DNA of 64,000 nucleotides from Homoserinibacter sp. GY 40078 (GTDB lineage: Bacteria; Actinomycetota; Actinomycetes; Actinomycetales; Microbacteriaceae): contig NZ_VRTZ01000001.1 of the NCBI RefSeq assembly GCF_008017545.1, forward strand, positions 1,019,741 to 1,083,740, given 5' to 3'. Position numbers and translations under genes: made by a program. Under the pieces are notes generated by a model. It made no database searches. It was not told the origin of the DNA and was given only the letters and a program-made list of their open reading frames with translations. Below, piece by piece: positions 27,242 to 34,846 of the stretch. Position 1 is the stretch's first letter; the number at the start of each line of letters is the position of its first letter.

Positions 27242-28174
27242 GTGACATCTCCGCTCGGCGAACTCATCGAGCTGCGCACCGCCCGCTCCTCAGCGCGGAT
27301 CGCGCCGCTCGCAGCCGCTCTTCTCGATCTCTCCGTCGACGGGCATCGCCTCGCCGAGACCACCCCGCCGACGCGGCTGCCCGCCCACGGTCACGGCATC
27401 GTGCTCGCGCCGTGGCCGAACAGGGTACGCGACGGGCGCTGGACGCACGAGGGCGAGGTCCAGCAGCTCGACCTCAGCGACCCGAGCCGCGGCAACGCGA
27501 TCCACGGGCTGCTGCGCAACACGGCGTACCGCATCCGCGAGCGCGGCGAGGCGTTCGTGGAGCTCGAAGCCCGCATCCACCCGCAGCACGGCTGGCCGTT
27601 CCTTCTCGACACGTCGGTGCGCTACGAGCTCACCGACGACGGGCTCACCGTCACCCACGCCGCGTTCAACATCGGCAGCGTTCGCGCCCCGTGGGCCGTC
27701 GGTGCGCACCCGTACCTGCGGGTGGGCGAGGTAGCCCTCGACGAGGTGCGTCTCGAGGTGCACGCCGACCACTACCTCGAGCTCGACGACCGCCTCGTCC
27801 CGGTGGCCGTGCATGAGCTCGCGGATGCCCCGGAGCTGGACGTGCGCTCGCCGCGTCCCCTCAGCGAGCTCGACCTGAACGTCGCCTACGAGGGCGTGCG
27901 CACGGGGCCGGAGGGCGCCGCGTCGCTCATCGCGCCGGACGGATCGCGCGTCGTGGTCTGGCAGGATCCGGCGTTCCGTTGGCTGCAGGCGTTCACGCCC
28001 CGCGACTTCCCGCACGTCGCCGCAGACGGGTCCGAGGCCCCGACGCTGGCCGTGGCGCTCGAGCCCATGTCGGCGGCGCCCGATGCGCTCAACTCGGGCG
28101 AGGGGCTCGCCTGGCTGGAACCCGGGGAGCAGTGGGAGGCGTCGTGGGGCATCCGCTACGAGGAGGCACGATGA
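27242..28174 (+). CDS. Aldose 1-epimerase family protein, copy A
   Basis: 310-residue mutarotase-like protein (galactose mutarotase/YihR-type subfamily) that interconverts sugar anomers. Seen: GIVLAPWPNRVRDGRWTHEG, AIHGLLRNTAYRI, RIHPQHGWPFLLDTSV, GAHPYLRVG with the conserved His, and a C-terminal ALEPMSAAPDALNSGEGL carrying the catalytic Glu. GTG at 27242 is preferred because AGGG lies at the right distance; GTG at 27233 gives three more residues. Stop overlaps the start of copy B. Confidence 0.9.
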   Translation: MTSPLGELIELRTARSSARIAPLAAALLDLSVDGHRLAETTPPTRLPAHGHGIVLAPWPNRVRDGRWTHEGEVQQLDLSDPSRGNAIHGLLRNTAYRIRERGEAFVELEARIHPQHGWPFLLDTSVRYELTDDGLTVTHAAFNIGSVRAPWAVGAHPYLRVGEVALDEVRLEVHADHYLELDDRLVPVAVHELADAPELDVRSPRPLSELDLNVAYEGVRTGPEGAASLIAPDGSRVVVWQDPAFRWLQAFTPRDFPHVAADGSEAPTLAVALEPMSAAPDALNSGEGLAWLEPGEQWEASWGIRYEEAR

Positions 28175-29088
28175 GCACCGTCACGGGAGTCGGCGAGCGT
28201 TTCACGCTTCGCGCGGGCGACACGGAGGTCGAGGTCGGAACCGTCGCGGCCGTGCTGTGCTCGGCGCGGGTCGGGGGAGTCGACATCGTCGAGCCTCTCG
28301 CCGACGGCGTCGCGCCCCCGCCGTTCTGCTCGGGCATCGCGCTCGCCCCCTGGCCGAACCGCGTGCGTGCTGGGCAGTGGACATACGACGGCGCGGTGCA
28401 GCAGCTCGACATCACAGAGCCGGCGCGCGGCGGTGCGCTGCACGGGCTCCTCGAGTTCGCCGAGTACGAGGTGCGCGAGCTCACCGAGTCGCAGATCCTG
28501 CTCGGCGCGACGATCCACCCGCAGCACGGCTGGCCGTTCCTCGTCGACACGTGGGTGCGCATCGAGGCGCTCGCGGACGGACTGCGGATGACACACGGCG
28601 CACGCAACCTCTCGGACCGCCGGGCGCCGTTCGCGGCGGGGACGCATCCGTATCCGCGGATCGGCGAGGTCGACGTGGCCGAACTCGTGCTCACCGCCCA
28701 CGCCGACGAATACCTCGAAGTGGATGAGCGGCTCGACCCGATCGCCTGGCATCCGGTGGAGGGCGGCACCGACCTGCGCGGCGGAGTGCCGGTGGGCGCG
28801 CTCGCGCTCGACACCGCGTTCCGCGGGCTGCGACCGGCCGACGGTGTGACCGCGACGCTCGCCGCCCCCGACGGCCGCCGCCTCGAGATCTTCCAGGACG
28901 ACGACTGGCGCTACCTGCAGGTGTTCACGACGCCGATCTTCCCGCGCCCGGCGGGCCCGGGAACGGCTGTCGCGATCGAGCCGATGACCGCCCCGCCGGA
29001 CGCCCTGAACTCGGGCGACGACCTGGTGTGGCTGGAACCCGGCGAGAGCTACGAAGGCAGCTGGGGGCTGCGCTACCTCGGCGTGTAG
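28171..29088 (+). CDS. Aldose 1-epimerase family protein, copy B
   Basis: 305-residue paralogue of the preceding gene, with the same landmarks in the same order: GIALAPWPNRVRAGQWTYDG, ALHGLLEFAEYEV, TIHPQHGWPFLVDTWV, GTHPYPRIG, and catalytic Glu in AIEPMTAPPDALNSGDD. ATG overlaps the copy A stop (ATGA) and is preceded by GAGGAGG. The tandem pair looks like an old duplication that was kept, suggesting two sugars or a heteromeric enzyme. The gene that follows starts only 14 bases later. Confidence 0.9.
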   Translation: MSTVTGVGERFTLRAGDTEVEVGTVAAVLCSARVGGVDIVEPLADGVAPPPFCSGIALAPWPNRVRAGQWTYDGAVQQLDITEPARGGALHGLLEFAEYEVRELTESQILLGATIHPQHGWPFLVDTWVRIEALADGLRMTHGARNLSDRRAPFAAGTHPYPRIGEVDVAELVLTAHADEYLEVDERLDPIAWHPVEGGTDLRGGVPVGALALDTAFRGLRPADGVTATLAAPDGRRLEIFQDDDWRYLQVFTTPIFPRPAGPGTAVAIEPMTAPPDALNSGDDLVWLEPGESYEGSWGLRYLGV

Positions 29089-29102
29089 CGCACACTGGTC
29101 GG

Positions 29103-29534
29103 GTGGACCGCTCGGATCTCGTGCTGCTGCGCAAGGCGCGCGACCGCATGGACCGCGAGTACGCCCAGCCGCTCGATGTGGAGGCGCTCGCGCGCACCGC
29201 GCTCATGTCGGCCGGTCACTTCGCGCGCAGCTTCCGTGCGGCGTACGGCGAGACCCCCTACGGGTACCTCCTGACTCGGCGCATCGAGCGGGCGAAGGCG
29301 TTGCTGCGGCGCGGCGACCTGTCGGTGACCGAGGTGTGCGTCGAGGTGGGCTGCACCTCGCTCGGGTCGTTCAGCACGAGCTTCACGCGGCTCGTGGGCA
29401 TGTCGCCGAGCGCGTATCGCCGCGCGGCGGACCAGGATGCGCCGGACGCCGCGCTCGACGGCATCCCGTGCGTCGCGAAGGCGATCACCCGACCGGTCAG
29501 GATTCGAGAAGCGGCGGAGGCGTCGCGGTCGTAG
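29103..29534 (+). CDS. AraC-family transcriptional regulator, DNA-binding domain only
   Basis: 143-residue protein consisting mainly of the double helix-turn-helix of AraC/XylS regulators: PLDVEALARTALMSAGHFARSFRAAYGETPYGYLL, then RIERAKALLRRG, SVTEVCVEVGCTSLGSFSTSFTRLVGMSPSAYRR. There is no N-terminal sensor domain; a short C-terminal tail of 25 residues follows. GTG at 29103 (MDRSDLVLL). The VOC-family gene starts 10 bases after its stop, a pairing commonly seen in actinobacteria in which the regulator and a small-molecule binding protein are co-transcribed. Confidence 0.85.
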   Translation: MDRSDLVLLRKARDRMDREYAQPLDVEALARTALMSAGHFARSFRAAYGETPYGYLLTRRIERAKALLRRGDLSVTEVCVEVGCTSLGSFSTSFTRLVGMSPSAYRRAADQDAPDAALDGIPCVAKAITRPVRIREAAEASRS

Positions 29535-29544
29535 CGTGAGCCGC

Positions 29545-29946
29545 ATGACGATCTCACTGCAGCACAGCTACATCGCCTTCGACGACGCGGAGGCCGCGCT
29601 CGTCTTCTACCGGGACGTTCTCGGGTTCGAGGTGCGCAACGACGTCGACATGGGCGGCGGGATGCGCTGGATCACGGTCGCGCCCGCCGGCTCCGATGTC
29701 GCGGTCGTTCTCACGCCGGTCGGTGCGGGAGAGTCGGATGCCGACCGCGAGACGCTCGCCGACCTGCTCGCGAAGGGTGTGCTCGGCGGGCTCGTGCTCG
29801 CCACCGATGATCTCGACGGCGACTTCGCGAAGATCGAGGCGTCGGGTGCCGACATCGTGCAGGAGCCGATGGACCAGCCGTGGGGTGCTCGTGACGCGGC
29901 GTTCCGCGACCCCGCCGGCAATCAGATCCGGCTCGCTCAGAGCTGA
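29545..29946 (+). CDS. VOC superfamily (glyoxalase/bleomycin-resistance-like) protein
   Basis: 133-residue protein with the paired beta-alpha-beta-beta-beta modules of the VOC fold. Seen: LQHSYIAFDDAEAALVFYRDVLGFEVRND, MRWITVAPAGSDVAVVL, VLATDDLDGDFAKIEASGADIVQEP and the C-terminal GARDAAFRDPAGNQIRLAQ. Metal-binding and substrate are not determinable from this; families include glyoxalase I, dioxygenases and antibiotic-binding proteins. ATG at 29545. Likely co-transcribed with the AraC-type regulator. Confidence 0.85.
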   Translation: MTISLQHSYIAFDDAEAALVFYRDVLGFEVRNDVDMGGGMRWITVAPAGSDVAVVLTPVGAGESDADRETLADLLAKGVLGGLVLATDDLDGDFAKIEASGADIVQEPMDQPWGARDAAFRDPAGNQIRLAQS

Positions 29947-30023
29947 TGTGCGGGGTCGTCACGGGTGATGGTCGCTGGACACCCGCGCCGCGCGCGGCGG
30001 CCGAGCTGGTGGCGCGACTGTCG

Positions 30024-30782
30024 CTAGGTGGCGCGCCCGACGACGGCGGTGCCGTCGCGCTCGTCGTCGCGGTGGATGCGTGTGCGGAGGCCCTGGTCGC
30101 TCAGCAGTGACGCGGTGCGGCCGGCCTGGCGGCGGCTCGTCTCGATGATCACGCGAGCGCTCGGTGCCAGCCACTCGCTGCACTCGACGGCGATGCGGGC
30201 CTGGATGGCGTGACCGTCGGGTCCGCCGTCGAGCGCCACGAGGTGTTCGTAGTCACGTGCCTCCGACGGCATATACGCGATCTCGTCGGTGGGCACGTAG
30301 GGCGCGTTCGCGACGAGCACGTCGATCCGACCGCGGAGTTCGGGCGGCAGTGCGTCGAAGAGATCGCCCTCGAGCACTCGCTCGGGCGGCAGGTTGCGCC
30401 GGGCGACGGCGACGGCGTCCAGGTCGATGTCGGATGCCCACAGCTCGATTCCCGGCACACGGTGCGCGAGGGCCGCCGCGATTGCCCCCACGCCGCAGCA
30501 CAGCTCCACGACGATATCGCCAGGCGCGAGTCCATCGCTCGCGAGGTCGACGAGAAGCTCGGATCGCACGCGCGGTACGAACACTCCGGGCGCGACGGCG
30601 ACCCGCAGGCCCGCGAACTCCGCCCACCCGAGGATCGTCTCGAGCGGCTCACCGTCGACGCGGCGGCGGACGAGCGCCTCCAACTCCGCGCCGGTTGCCG
30701 CCTCGCGCAGCAGCCGCGCCTCAGCCTCCGCGAACACGCACCCGGCGGCGCGCAGTCGCGCGACGAGCGGGTCGGGAGTCAC
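30024..30782 (-). CDS. Putative protein N5-glutamine methyltransferase (PrmC/HemK-like)
   Basis: 252-residue SAM-dependent methyltransferase. Seen: N-terminal helical region AEARLLREAATGAELEALV, GEPLETILGWAEFAGL, FVPRVRSELLVD, SAM loop VVELCCGVGAIAAALA, acidic loop ASDIDLDAVAVARRNL, and the catalytic VANAPYVPTDEIAYMP. The classical release-factor enzyme has NPPY; here it is NAPY, as in a PrmC-like side family. Target may be a protein other than release factors. GTG at 30782 chosen; a TTG at 30812 is possible. Divergent from the CHAP gene. Confidence 0.82.
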   Translation of the reverse strand: MTPDPLVARLRAAGCVFAEAEARLLREAATGAELEALVRRRVDGEPLETILGWAEFAGLRVAVAPGVFVPRVRSELLVDLASDGLAPGDIVVELCCGVGAIAAALAHRVPGIELWASDIDLDAVAVARRNLPPERVLEGDLFDALPPELRGRIDVLVANAPYVPTDEIAYMPSEARDYEHLVALDGGPDGHAIQARIAVECSEWLAPSARVIIETSRRQAGRTASLLSDQGLRTRIHRDDERDGTAVVGRAT

Positions 30783-30818
30783 TTGGGAACTGTAGCGGCG
30801 CCGCGGGTGCAAGGTCGC

Positions 30819-30824
30819 GATAAT
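30819..30824 (+). promoter_or_regulatory. Probable -10 box of the CHAP gene
   Basis: GATAAT, five of six matches to TATAAT, in an AT-rich patch (ATAATATCT) unusual for this genome, about 77 bases before the CHAP gene start. No convincing -35 box was found. Confidence 0.4.
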
Positions 30825-30874
30825 ATCTCAGCTATGGGGCGCATGGCTAGTCCCTTTACGGGGGCTGTCGAGCA

Positions 30875-30892
30875 AGTCTCAGCGCTGAGACT
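30875..30892. promoter_or_regulatory. Perfect 18-bp palindrome before the CHAP gene
   Basis: AGTCTCAGCGCTGAGACT reads the same on both strands and ends 8 bases before the GTG start, where a ribosome-binding site would normally be; none is visible. It could be a protein operator within the transcribed leader or an RNA hairpin limiting translation. Confidence 0.6.
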
Positions 30893-30900
30893 CTGGCGCT

Positions 30901-31674
30901 GTGGACGACGAACATGGTGAGACCATCGATCCTCGGCTTTCGCGCCGAACGTTGCTCGGTGGTGCGGCGGCCATCGCGACGCTCGCTTCTCTCGGAATCG
31001 ACCTCGCGTCTCCCGGCCCTGCGTTCGCTGTAGCGGCACCCGTCACGCCCGAGGGCGTCATCGCGTACGCGCGCAAGTACCTGGGGCTGGACTTGGATGG
31101 CGTCAAGGCCTCGGAGGATCCCCCGGATGGCGCGTGGGCCGGGTACAACGGCGACTGGTGCGCGTGGTTTGCCACGTGGTGCTTGAGAGGTCTCGGCCTA
31201 GGGAAGCGGACCTTGGCCACCAACTTTGAAGATCTCCCGTTGGCGTCCACTCCAGCCGTCGGCGATCTCGTCATCTTCACCCGTGCCGACGGTAACCATC
31301 ACGTCGCGATCGTGACCCAGACGAGCGGTGGATTGCGATCGATCGACGGCAACCGCAGCAACATCGTGAAAGAGGACACGTTCATCGAGCACGTGGCCAA
31401 GGAGTACCGGCGTCCGCCGTACCAAAGTGTCGAAGAAATGGAGGCCCCACCCGTGGGCGTATTGGTGAAGAGCGAGACATCGGGGACCTACTACTTTGTG
31501 GAGGAGTTCCGCGTGACCCAACTCGCGAACCAGGCAGAGGCGATTCCGTACTCCAAGGTCTATGGAACGTCGACCGAGGTGGGTTCGGGCACGATCCAGG
31601 CGATGCAGGCGCACGCGGCCGACAATCGCTCGGTGCTGGTCGCCGAGATCGTCGCAGCGATCAACAACGCCTAG
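30901..31674 (+). CDS. Tat-exported CHAP-domain peptidoglycan hydrolase-like protein
   Basis: 257 residues. Seen: twin-arginine signal DPRLSRRTLLGGAAAIATLA followed by a hydrophobic stretch and an AxA-like end (PAFAVAAP); CHAP core with the catalytic Cys in YNGDWCAWFATWCLRGLG, catalytic His in NHHVAIVTQTSGG and the following IDGNRSN. The last 80 residues (starting VGVLVKSETSGTYYF) resemble cell-wall-binding tails of phage-type endolysins, but no family is recognised. Known: CHAP proteins cleave peptide cross-bridges or act as amidases. Base composition is lower in GC than neighbours, so transfer (for instance from a prophage) is possible. GTG start without a ribosome site, behind an 18-bp palindrome. 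Confidence 0.82.
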   Translation: MDDEHGETIDPRLSRRTLLGGAAAIATLASLGIDLASPGPAFAVAAPVTPEGVIAYARKYLGLDLDGVKASEDPPDGAWAGYNGDWCAWFATWCLRGLGLGKRTLATNFEDLPLASTPAVGDLVIFTRADGNHHVAIVTQTSGGLRSIDGNRSNIVKEDTFIEHVAKEYRRPPYQSVEEMEAPPVGVLVKSETSGTYYFVEEFRVTQLANQAEAIPYSKVYGTSTEVGSGTIQAMQAHAADNRSVLVAEIVAAINNA

Positions 31675-31683
31675 CCTCCGCAC

Positions 31684-31717
31684 GCGAGGCGAGTCGCCGT
31701 GACCTACGACGCCTCGC
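31684..31717. terminator. Bidirectional terminator-like hairpin
   Basis: GCGAGGCG (31684-31691) pairs perfectly with CGCCTCGC (31710-31717) around an 18-base loop. It lies between the convergent CHAP gene and the DUF1989 gene at the end of the long leftward operon. Confidence 0.6.
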
Positions 31718-31738
31718 CCGCGCGCGAACCCGCCCCGC

Positions 31739-32365
31739 TCAGGCGACCGTGACCTCCATCGGGGTCACGTGGAACGCGTTGCACGGGTTGTGCTCTTCGG
31801 GGCAGTTCGACAAGCCCACGTAGACGTCGTCGAGCGCCTCGAGCACGATCTTGTCGCCCGGCTTCGTGGTCGGCTCCACGATCTCCATGCGTCCATCGGC
31901 GTGGTGGTGGATGTTCATGAACAGCGAGATGCACTGGTCGGGGTTGATCGCGGTCTCGTCGAGTCCGAGCTCCTGCCAGTCGCCGACGAGGTTGTCGAGG
32001 CAGCCCCAGGTCTCCTCCACCCCGTACCGGATCGAGTTGGAGTACTTCGAGCAGTAGCCGCCGGTCATGTTGTGGATGCCGTTGTCGTCCGCGACGACCT
32101 TGAACATGGGGCGGCACTTGTCGGAGTAGATGGTGTAGCCCTCCTTGAGGTCCCACATCCCGTTGCTCACCCGTGTGAACATCGCCGAGAGCCGCTCCAC
32201 CGGATCGTCGACCATCGAGGCGATGAAGTCCATCACCTGCTGCCCTTCGAGGTCGGTGATGGTCATTGTCTGGCCCTTGCGCAGCACGATCGCCTTGCGG
32301 CCCTTCGGCTCCAGCACCCACGTGCCCGGCTCGGTGAAGGGGGTGGTCGTGGCTGTGTCTGTCAT
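31739..32365 (-). CDS. DUF1989 / urea carboxylase-associated family protein
   Basis: 208 residues from ATG 32365 (MTDTATTTP); an ATG at 32404 overlapping the hyuB stop (ATGA) would add 13 residues. Seen: LRKGQTMTITDLEGQQVMDFIA, MWDLKEGYTIYSDKCRPMFKVV, the GYCSKYSN segment, GCLDNL, INPDQCISLFMNIHHHADG and SNCPEEHNPCNAF: the Cys/His/Asp pattern of UAAP proteins. Known: paired DUF1989 proteins CgdA/CgdB form carboxyguanidine deiminase. Here a single copy ends a hydantoinase-type operon, so a metal-dependent deaminase/deiminase acting on a ring-opened N-carbamoyl or amidine product is a reasonable guess. Confidence 0.85.
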   Translation of the reverse strand: MTDTATTTPFTEPGTWVLEPKGRKAIVLRKGQTMTITDLEGQQVMDFIASMVDDPVERLSAMFTRVSNGMWDLKEGYTIYSDKCRPMFKVVADDNGIHNMTGGYCSKYSNSIRYGVEETWGCLDNLVGDWQELGLDETAINPDQCISLFMNIHHHADGRMEIVEPTTKPGDKIVLEALDDVYVGLSNCPEEHNPCNAFHVTPMEVTVA

Positions 32366-32400
32366 GTCGTGCTCTCTGTTCGGTGTCATCTGGTGGTCGT

Positions 32401-33936
32401 TCATGCCCCGTAGCCGCCGCCGCCGGGGGTCCGCATGAGGATGCGCGAGCCGGGCTGCCAACTGATGCGCCCCTTCGGCTCGGCCACCTTCACGTCGTCG
32501 ACCAGCAGCATTCCGGGTGCCCCGGCTCCGCCACCGGCGAGCCCGGGTGCGGGGTGCTCGATGCGCTCGGTGAGGAAGATCACGTCCAGCGGTGCGTCGT
32601 GGCGCGAGACGAGGACCACCTCCTGGCCCTCGCCTCCGCGCCACGCGCCGGTTCCGCCGGAGTCGCGCACGATCGTCTTCGACTCGATCAGCACGGGAGC
32701 CTGGCTTTCGACGATCTCGACGGGAGTGTTCGACACGTTCGAGGGTGTCGAGAGGGTCGCGTAGCCGCGCTGACCGCGCGACGCGCCCTGACCGCCGTTG
32801 AAGCACAGCAGCGAGGCGAAGGGTCCGGTCTCCTTCTCGCCGCGGATGCCGACGACCCAGAACGGGGTGCCCGCCGCGGCGGATGCGCGGTCCGGCAGCG
32901 CATCCACGAGGGCCCGCGAGAGCACCGAGGGGATCGCGTGCGCGGGGAAGTTCGCGCTCACGGCCGCGTTGGTGCGGGGGTTGAGCAGCGAGCCCTTCGG
33001 CACGACGATGTCGATCGCGCGCAGCGCGCCCTCGTTGTTCGGCAGCTCCGGTGCGAGAAGGCAGGCCATGCCGTACCGGGTGTAGCCGAAGGTGGGCGAT
33101 GCGGAGTTGATGCCGTAGGTCGACTGCCGCGAGGTGCCGGTGTAGTCGACGGTCATCGAGTCACCGTGAACGCTGACGTTCACCACGATCGTCTTCGGCT
33201 CCTCGAAGCCGTCGAGATCGATCGAGGCCGGGTAGTCGCCGTCCGGGATCTCGGAGATCGCGGCGCGCACGGCGCGTTCGGTGGCTCCGCAGATCTCGGC
33301 CGCCGCCTCCTCGAGGTCGAGGGTCGGATCCGAGTCGAGCAGCGCCGTGATGCGACGTGCGCCGAGGGCGTTCGCGGCGATGAGCGCATCCACATCGCCG
33401 AGCACCTGCGCGGGCACGCGCACGTTGTTCGCGAGGATGTAGCGCACCAGCTCGTTGGGGGATCCGGCGTCGACGAGCTTCACCGGGGGCAGGCAGAACC
33501 CCTCTTCGAAGACGTCTTGGGCGAAGGCGCCTTCGGAAGCGCCGCCGATGTCGGAGAGGTGGCAGATGGACGCGACGTAGGCGACGATCCGGCCGTCGCG
33601 GAACACGGGCGTCGCCGCCGTGAGGTCGGGCAGGTGCGTGTTGCCGTACCGCGGCGAGTTGGTGGCGATCACGTCGCCGGGGCGGAGGGTCTCCTCCCCG
33701 AGCTCGGCGACCATCGCGCGCACCGTGCCGGCGACGGTTCCCGTGAACACGGGCACCGATCGGCCGTACTCGACCAGCAGATCCCCGCGCGGCGTGAGCA
33801 CCGCGCAGGCGAGGTCGTTCGATTCGCGGACGACGGAGCTGAACGCAGTGCGCAGCAGCACGGCGGCCATCTCGTCGGCCACGGAGATGAGGCGCTGCCA
33901 GACGATCTGCAGCGTCGCGGCATCCCACTGGGTCAT
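32401..33936 (-). CDS. Hydantoinase B/oxoprolinase family subunit (HyuB)
   Basis: 511-residue catalytic partner of HyuA. Seen: WQRLISVADEMAAVLLRTAFSSVVRESNDLACAVL at the N-terminus, VIATNSPRYGNTHLPDLTAATPVF (metal/substrate region), VDYTGTSRQS, FPAHAIPSVLSRALVDALPD and C-terminal RGGEGQEVVLVSRHDAP with GGGAGAPG and RTPGGGGYG. Known: HyuA/HyuB pairs hydrolyse cyclic amides (N-methylhydantoin, 5-oxoproline) with ATP, or act as acetone-carboxylase-like enzymes. ATG at 33936 follows CTAGGAGTAAC. Separated from hyuA by the U32-like gene. Substrate unknown. Confidence 0.9.
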   Translation of the reverse strand: MTQWDAATLQIVWQRLISVADEMAAVLLRTAFSSVVRESNDLACAVLTPRGDLLVEYGRSVPVFTGTVAGTVRAMVAELGEETLRPGDVIATNSPRYGNTHLPDLTAATPVFRDGRIVAYVASICHLSDIGGASEGAFAQDVFEEGFCLPPVKLVDAGSPNELVRYILANNVRVPAQVLGDVDALIAANALGARRITALLDSDPTLDLEEAAAEICGATERAVRAAISEIPDGDYPASIDLDGFEEPKTIVVNVSVHGDSMTVDYTGTSRQSTYGINSASPTFGYTRYGMACLLAPELPNNEGALRAIDIVVPKGSLLNPRTNAAVSANFPAHAIPSVLSRALVDALPDRASAAAGTPFWVVGIRGEKETGPFASLLCFNGGQGASRGQRGYATLSTPSNVSNTPVEIVESQAPVLIESKTIVRDSGGTGAWRGGEGQEVVLVSRHDAPLDVIFLTERIEHPAPGLAGGGAGAPGMLLVDDVKVAEPKGRISWQPGSRILMRTPGGGGYGA

Positions 33937-33946
33937 GGTGTTACTC

Positions 33947-34846
33947 CTAGAACTCGGGATTGTCCGAGGCCACGGCCTCGGGAAGGTGGCGGTCGATCTG
34001 CTGGCGATCGAGCAGGATCTGACGGACGATCCCGTCGATGACCCGCGGGGTGGGCGCATCGTCGGAGAAGTCCTGGGCGGCGTTCCCGGCCTTCAGGTAG
34101 ACGGGAGCGCCGACGCGCACGAACTCCGGCACGTCGTATCCGCGGACGAATCCGCCGGTGGCGCGCGGGTTGTCGGTGTGCAGGTCGAGCGGCACGGGGG
34201 TCGAAGCGCGGATCGCGGCGATCATCGACACGTCGAGGTCGCGTTGCAGGTTGACCGAGTCGGCACCGGTCGCGGCGAGCAGGGCGGTGTGCGCCGGGTT
34301 GGCCGCACCCATGTTGGACGACGCCTTCACCCGGATGTCGGGGATCGCCCCGCGGGTGCGCAGCTGGTGCAGCACGTGCAGCAGACCCTCGTCGAACACG
34401 AGGAAACCGCGCACGCCGAGCTCGATCGCGTGCAGCACGTCGTCGAGACCCTGAGCGAGATGGTCACCCCCGCGCAGCCGGTAGGCGCTCGCCGCGGCGA
34501 CGTTGCCGGAGGCCAGCTTCTGGCCCCCGATGTCGTAGGTTCCGCGCGGACCGGACGCCATGCGCAGCTGCACGCCCAGATCGCGGGCGGTCTGCACCAG
34601 GTCGGTGATCTCCGCGTCGAGGTAGCGCATCGTGCCGACCGTGTTGGTCGCCTGGTGCAGCCGAACCCCCTCGGCGGCGAGGGTCGCGTGGAGCGTGGCG
34701 AGCGAGGGTGCGTCGAGCGCCCCCGCGACCTCCCACTTGAACCATCCGCCGTCGGCGAAGCGCAGGGTGCTGGTGGGTGCGTCGGCGATGTCGCCCGGCG
34801 CGTAGCCCAGGGATGCGAGGTGTTCGCGTGCGGTGTCGATGGTCAT
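33947..34846 (-). CDS. TIM-barrel protein resembling peptidase family U32
   Basis: 299 residues. Seen: predicted beta/alpha barrel with ELGVRGFLVFDEGLLHVLHQL, IRVKASSNMGAANPAHTALLA, ATGADSVNLQRDLDVSMIAAI and PVPLDLHTDNPRATGGFVRGY. The GADSVNLQRDL strand and its surroundings resemble U32-type proteins, members of which often act in hydroxylation or rearrangement chemistry rather than proteolysis. There is no characteristic Fe-S cysteine set. It sits between hyuA and hyuB, overlapping the hyuA stop by ATGA, so it is probably needed for the same reaction series, as a lyase/isomerase or an accessory subunit. Specific activity unknown. Confidence 0.6.
   Translation of the reverse strand: MTIDTAREHLASLGYAPGDIADAPTSTLRFADGGWFKWEVAGALDAPSLATLHATLAAEGVRLHQATNTVGTMRYLDAEITDLVQTARDLGVQLRMASGPRGTYDIGGQKLASGNVAAASAYRLRGGDHLAQGLDDVLHAIELGVRGFLVFDEGLLHVLHQLRTRGAIPDIRVKASSNMGAANPAHTALLAATGADSVNLQRDLDVSMIAAIRASTPVPLDLHTDNPRATGGFVRGYDVPEFVRVGAPVYLKAGNAAQDFSDDAPTPRVIDGIVRQILLDRQQIDRHLPEAVASDNPEF

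Noticed and set aside
26353-27363. 698-residue version of galT extending through the DeoR gene
   Set aside because: The extension is antisense to the DeoR coding region and crosses the palindromic promoter.
30825-30900. c-di-AMP (ydaO) riboswitch before the CHAP gene
   Set aside because: Such riboswitches often precede cell-wall hydrolases, but the leader is only about 70 bases and the conserved ydaO core is not present.
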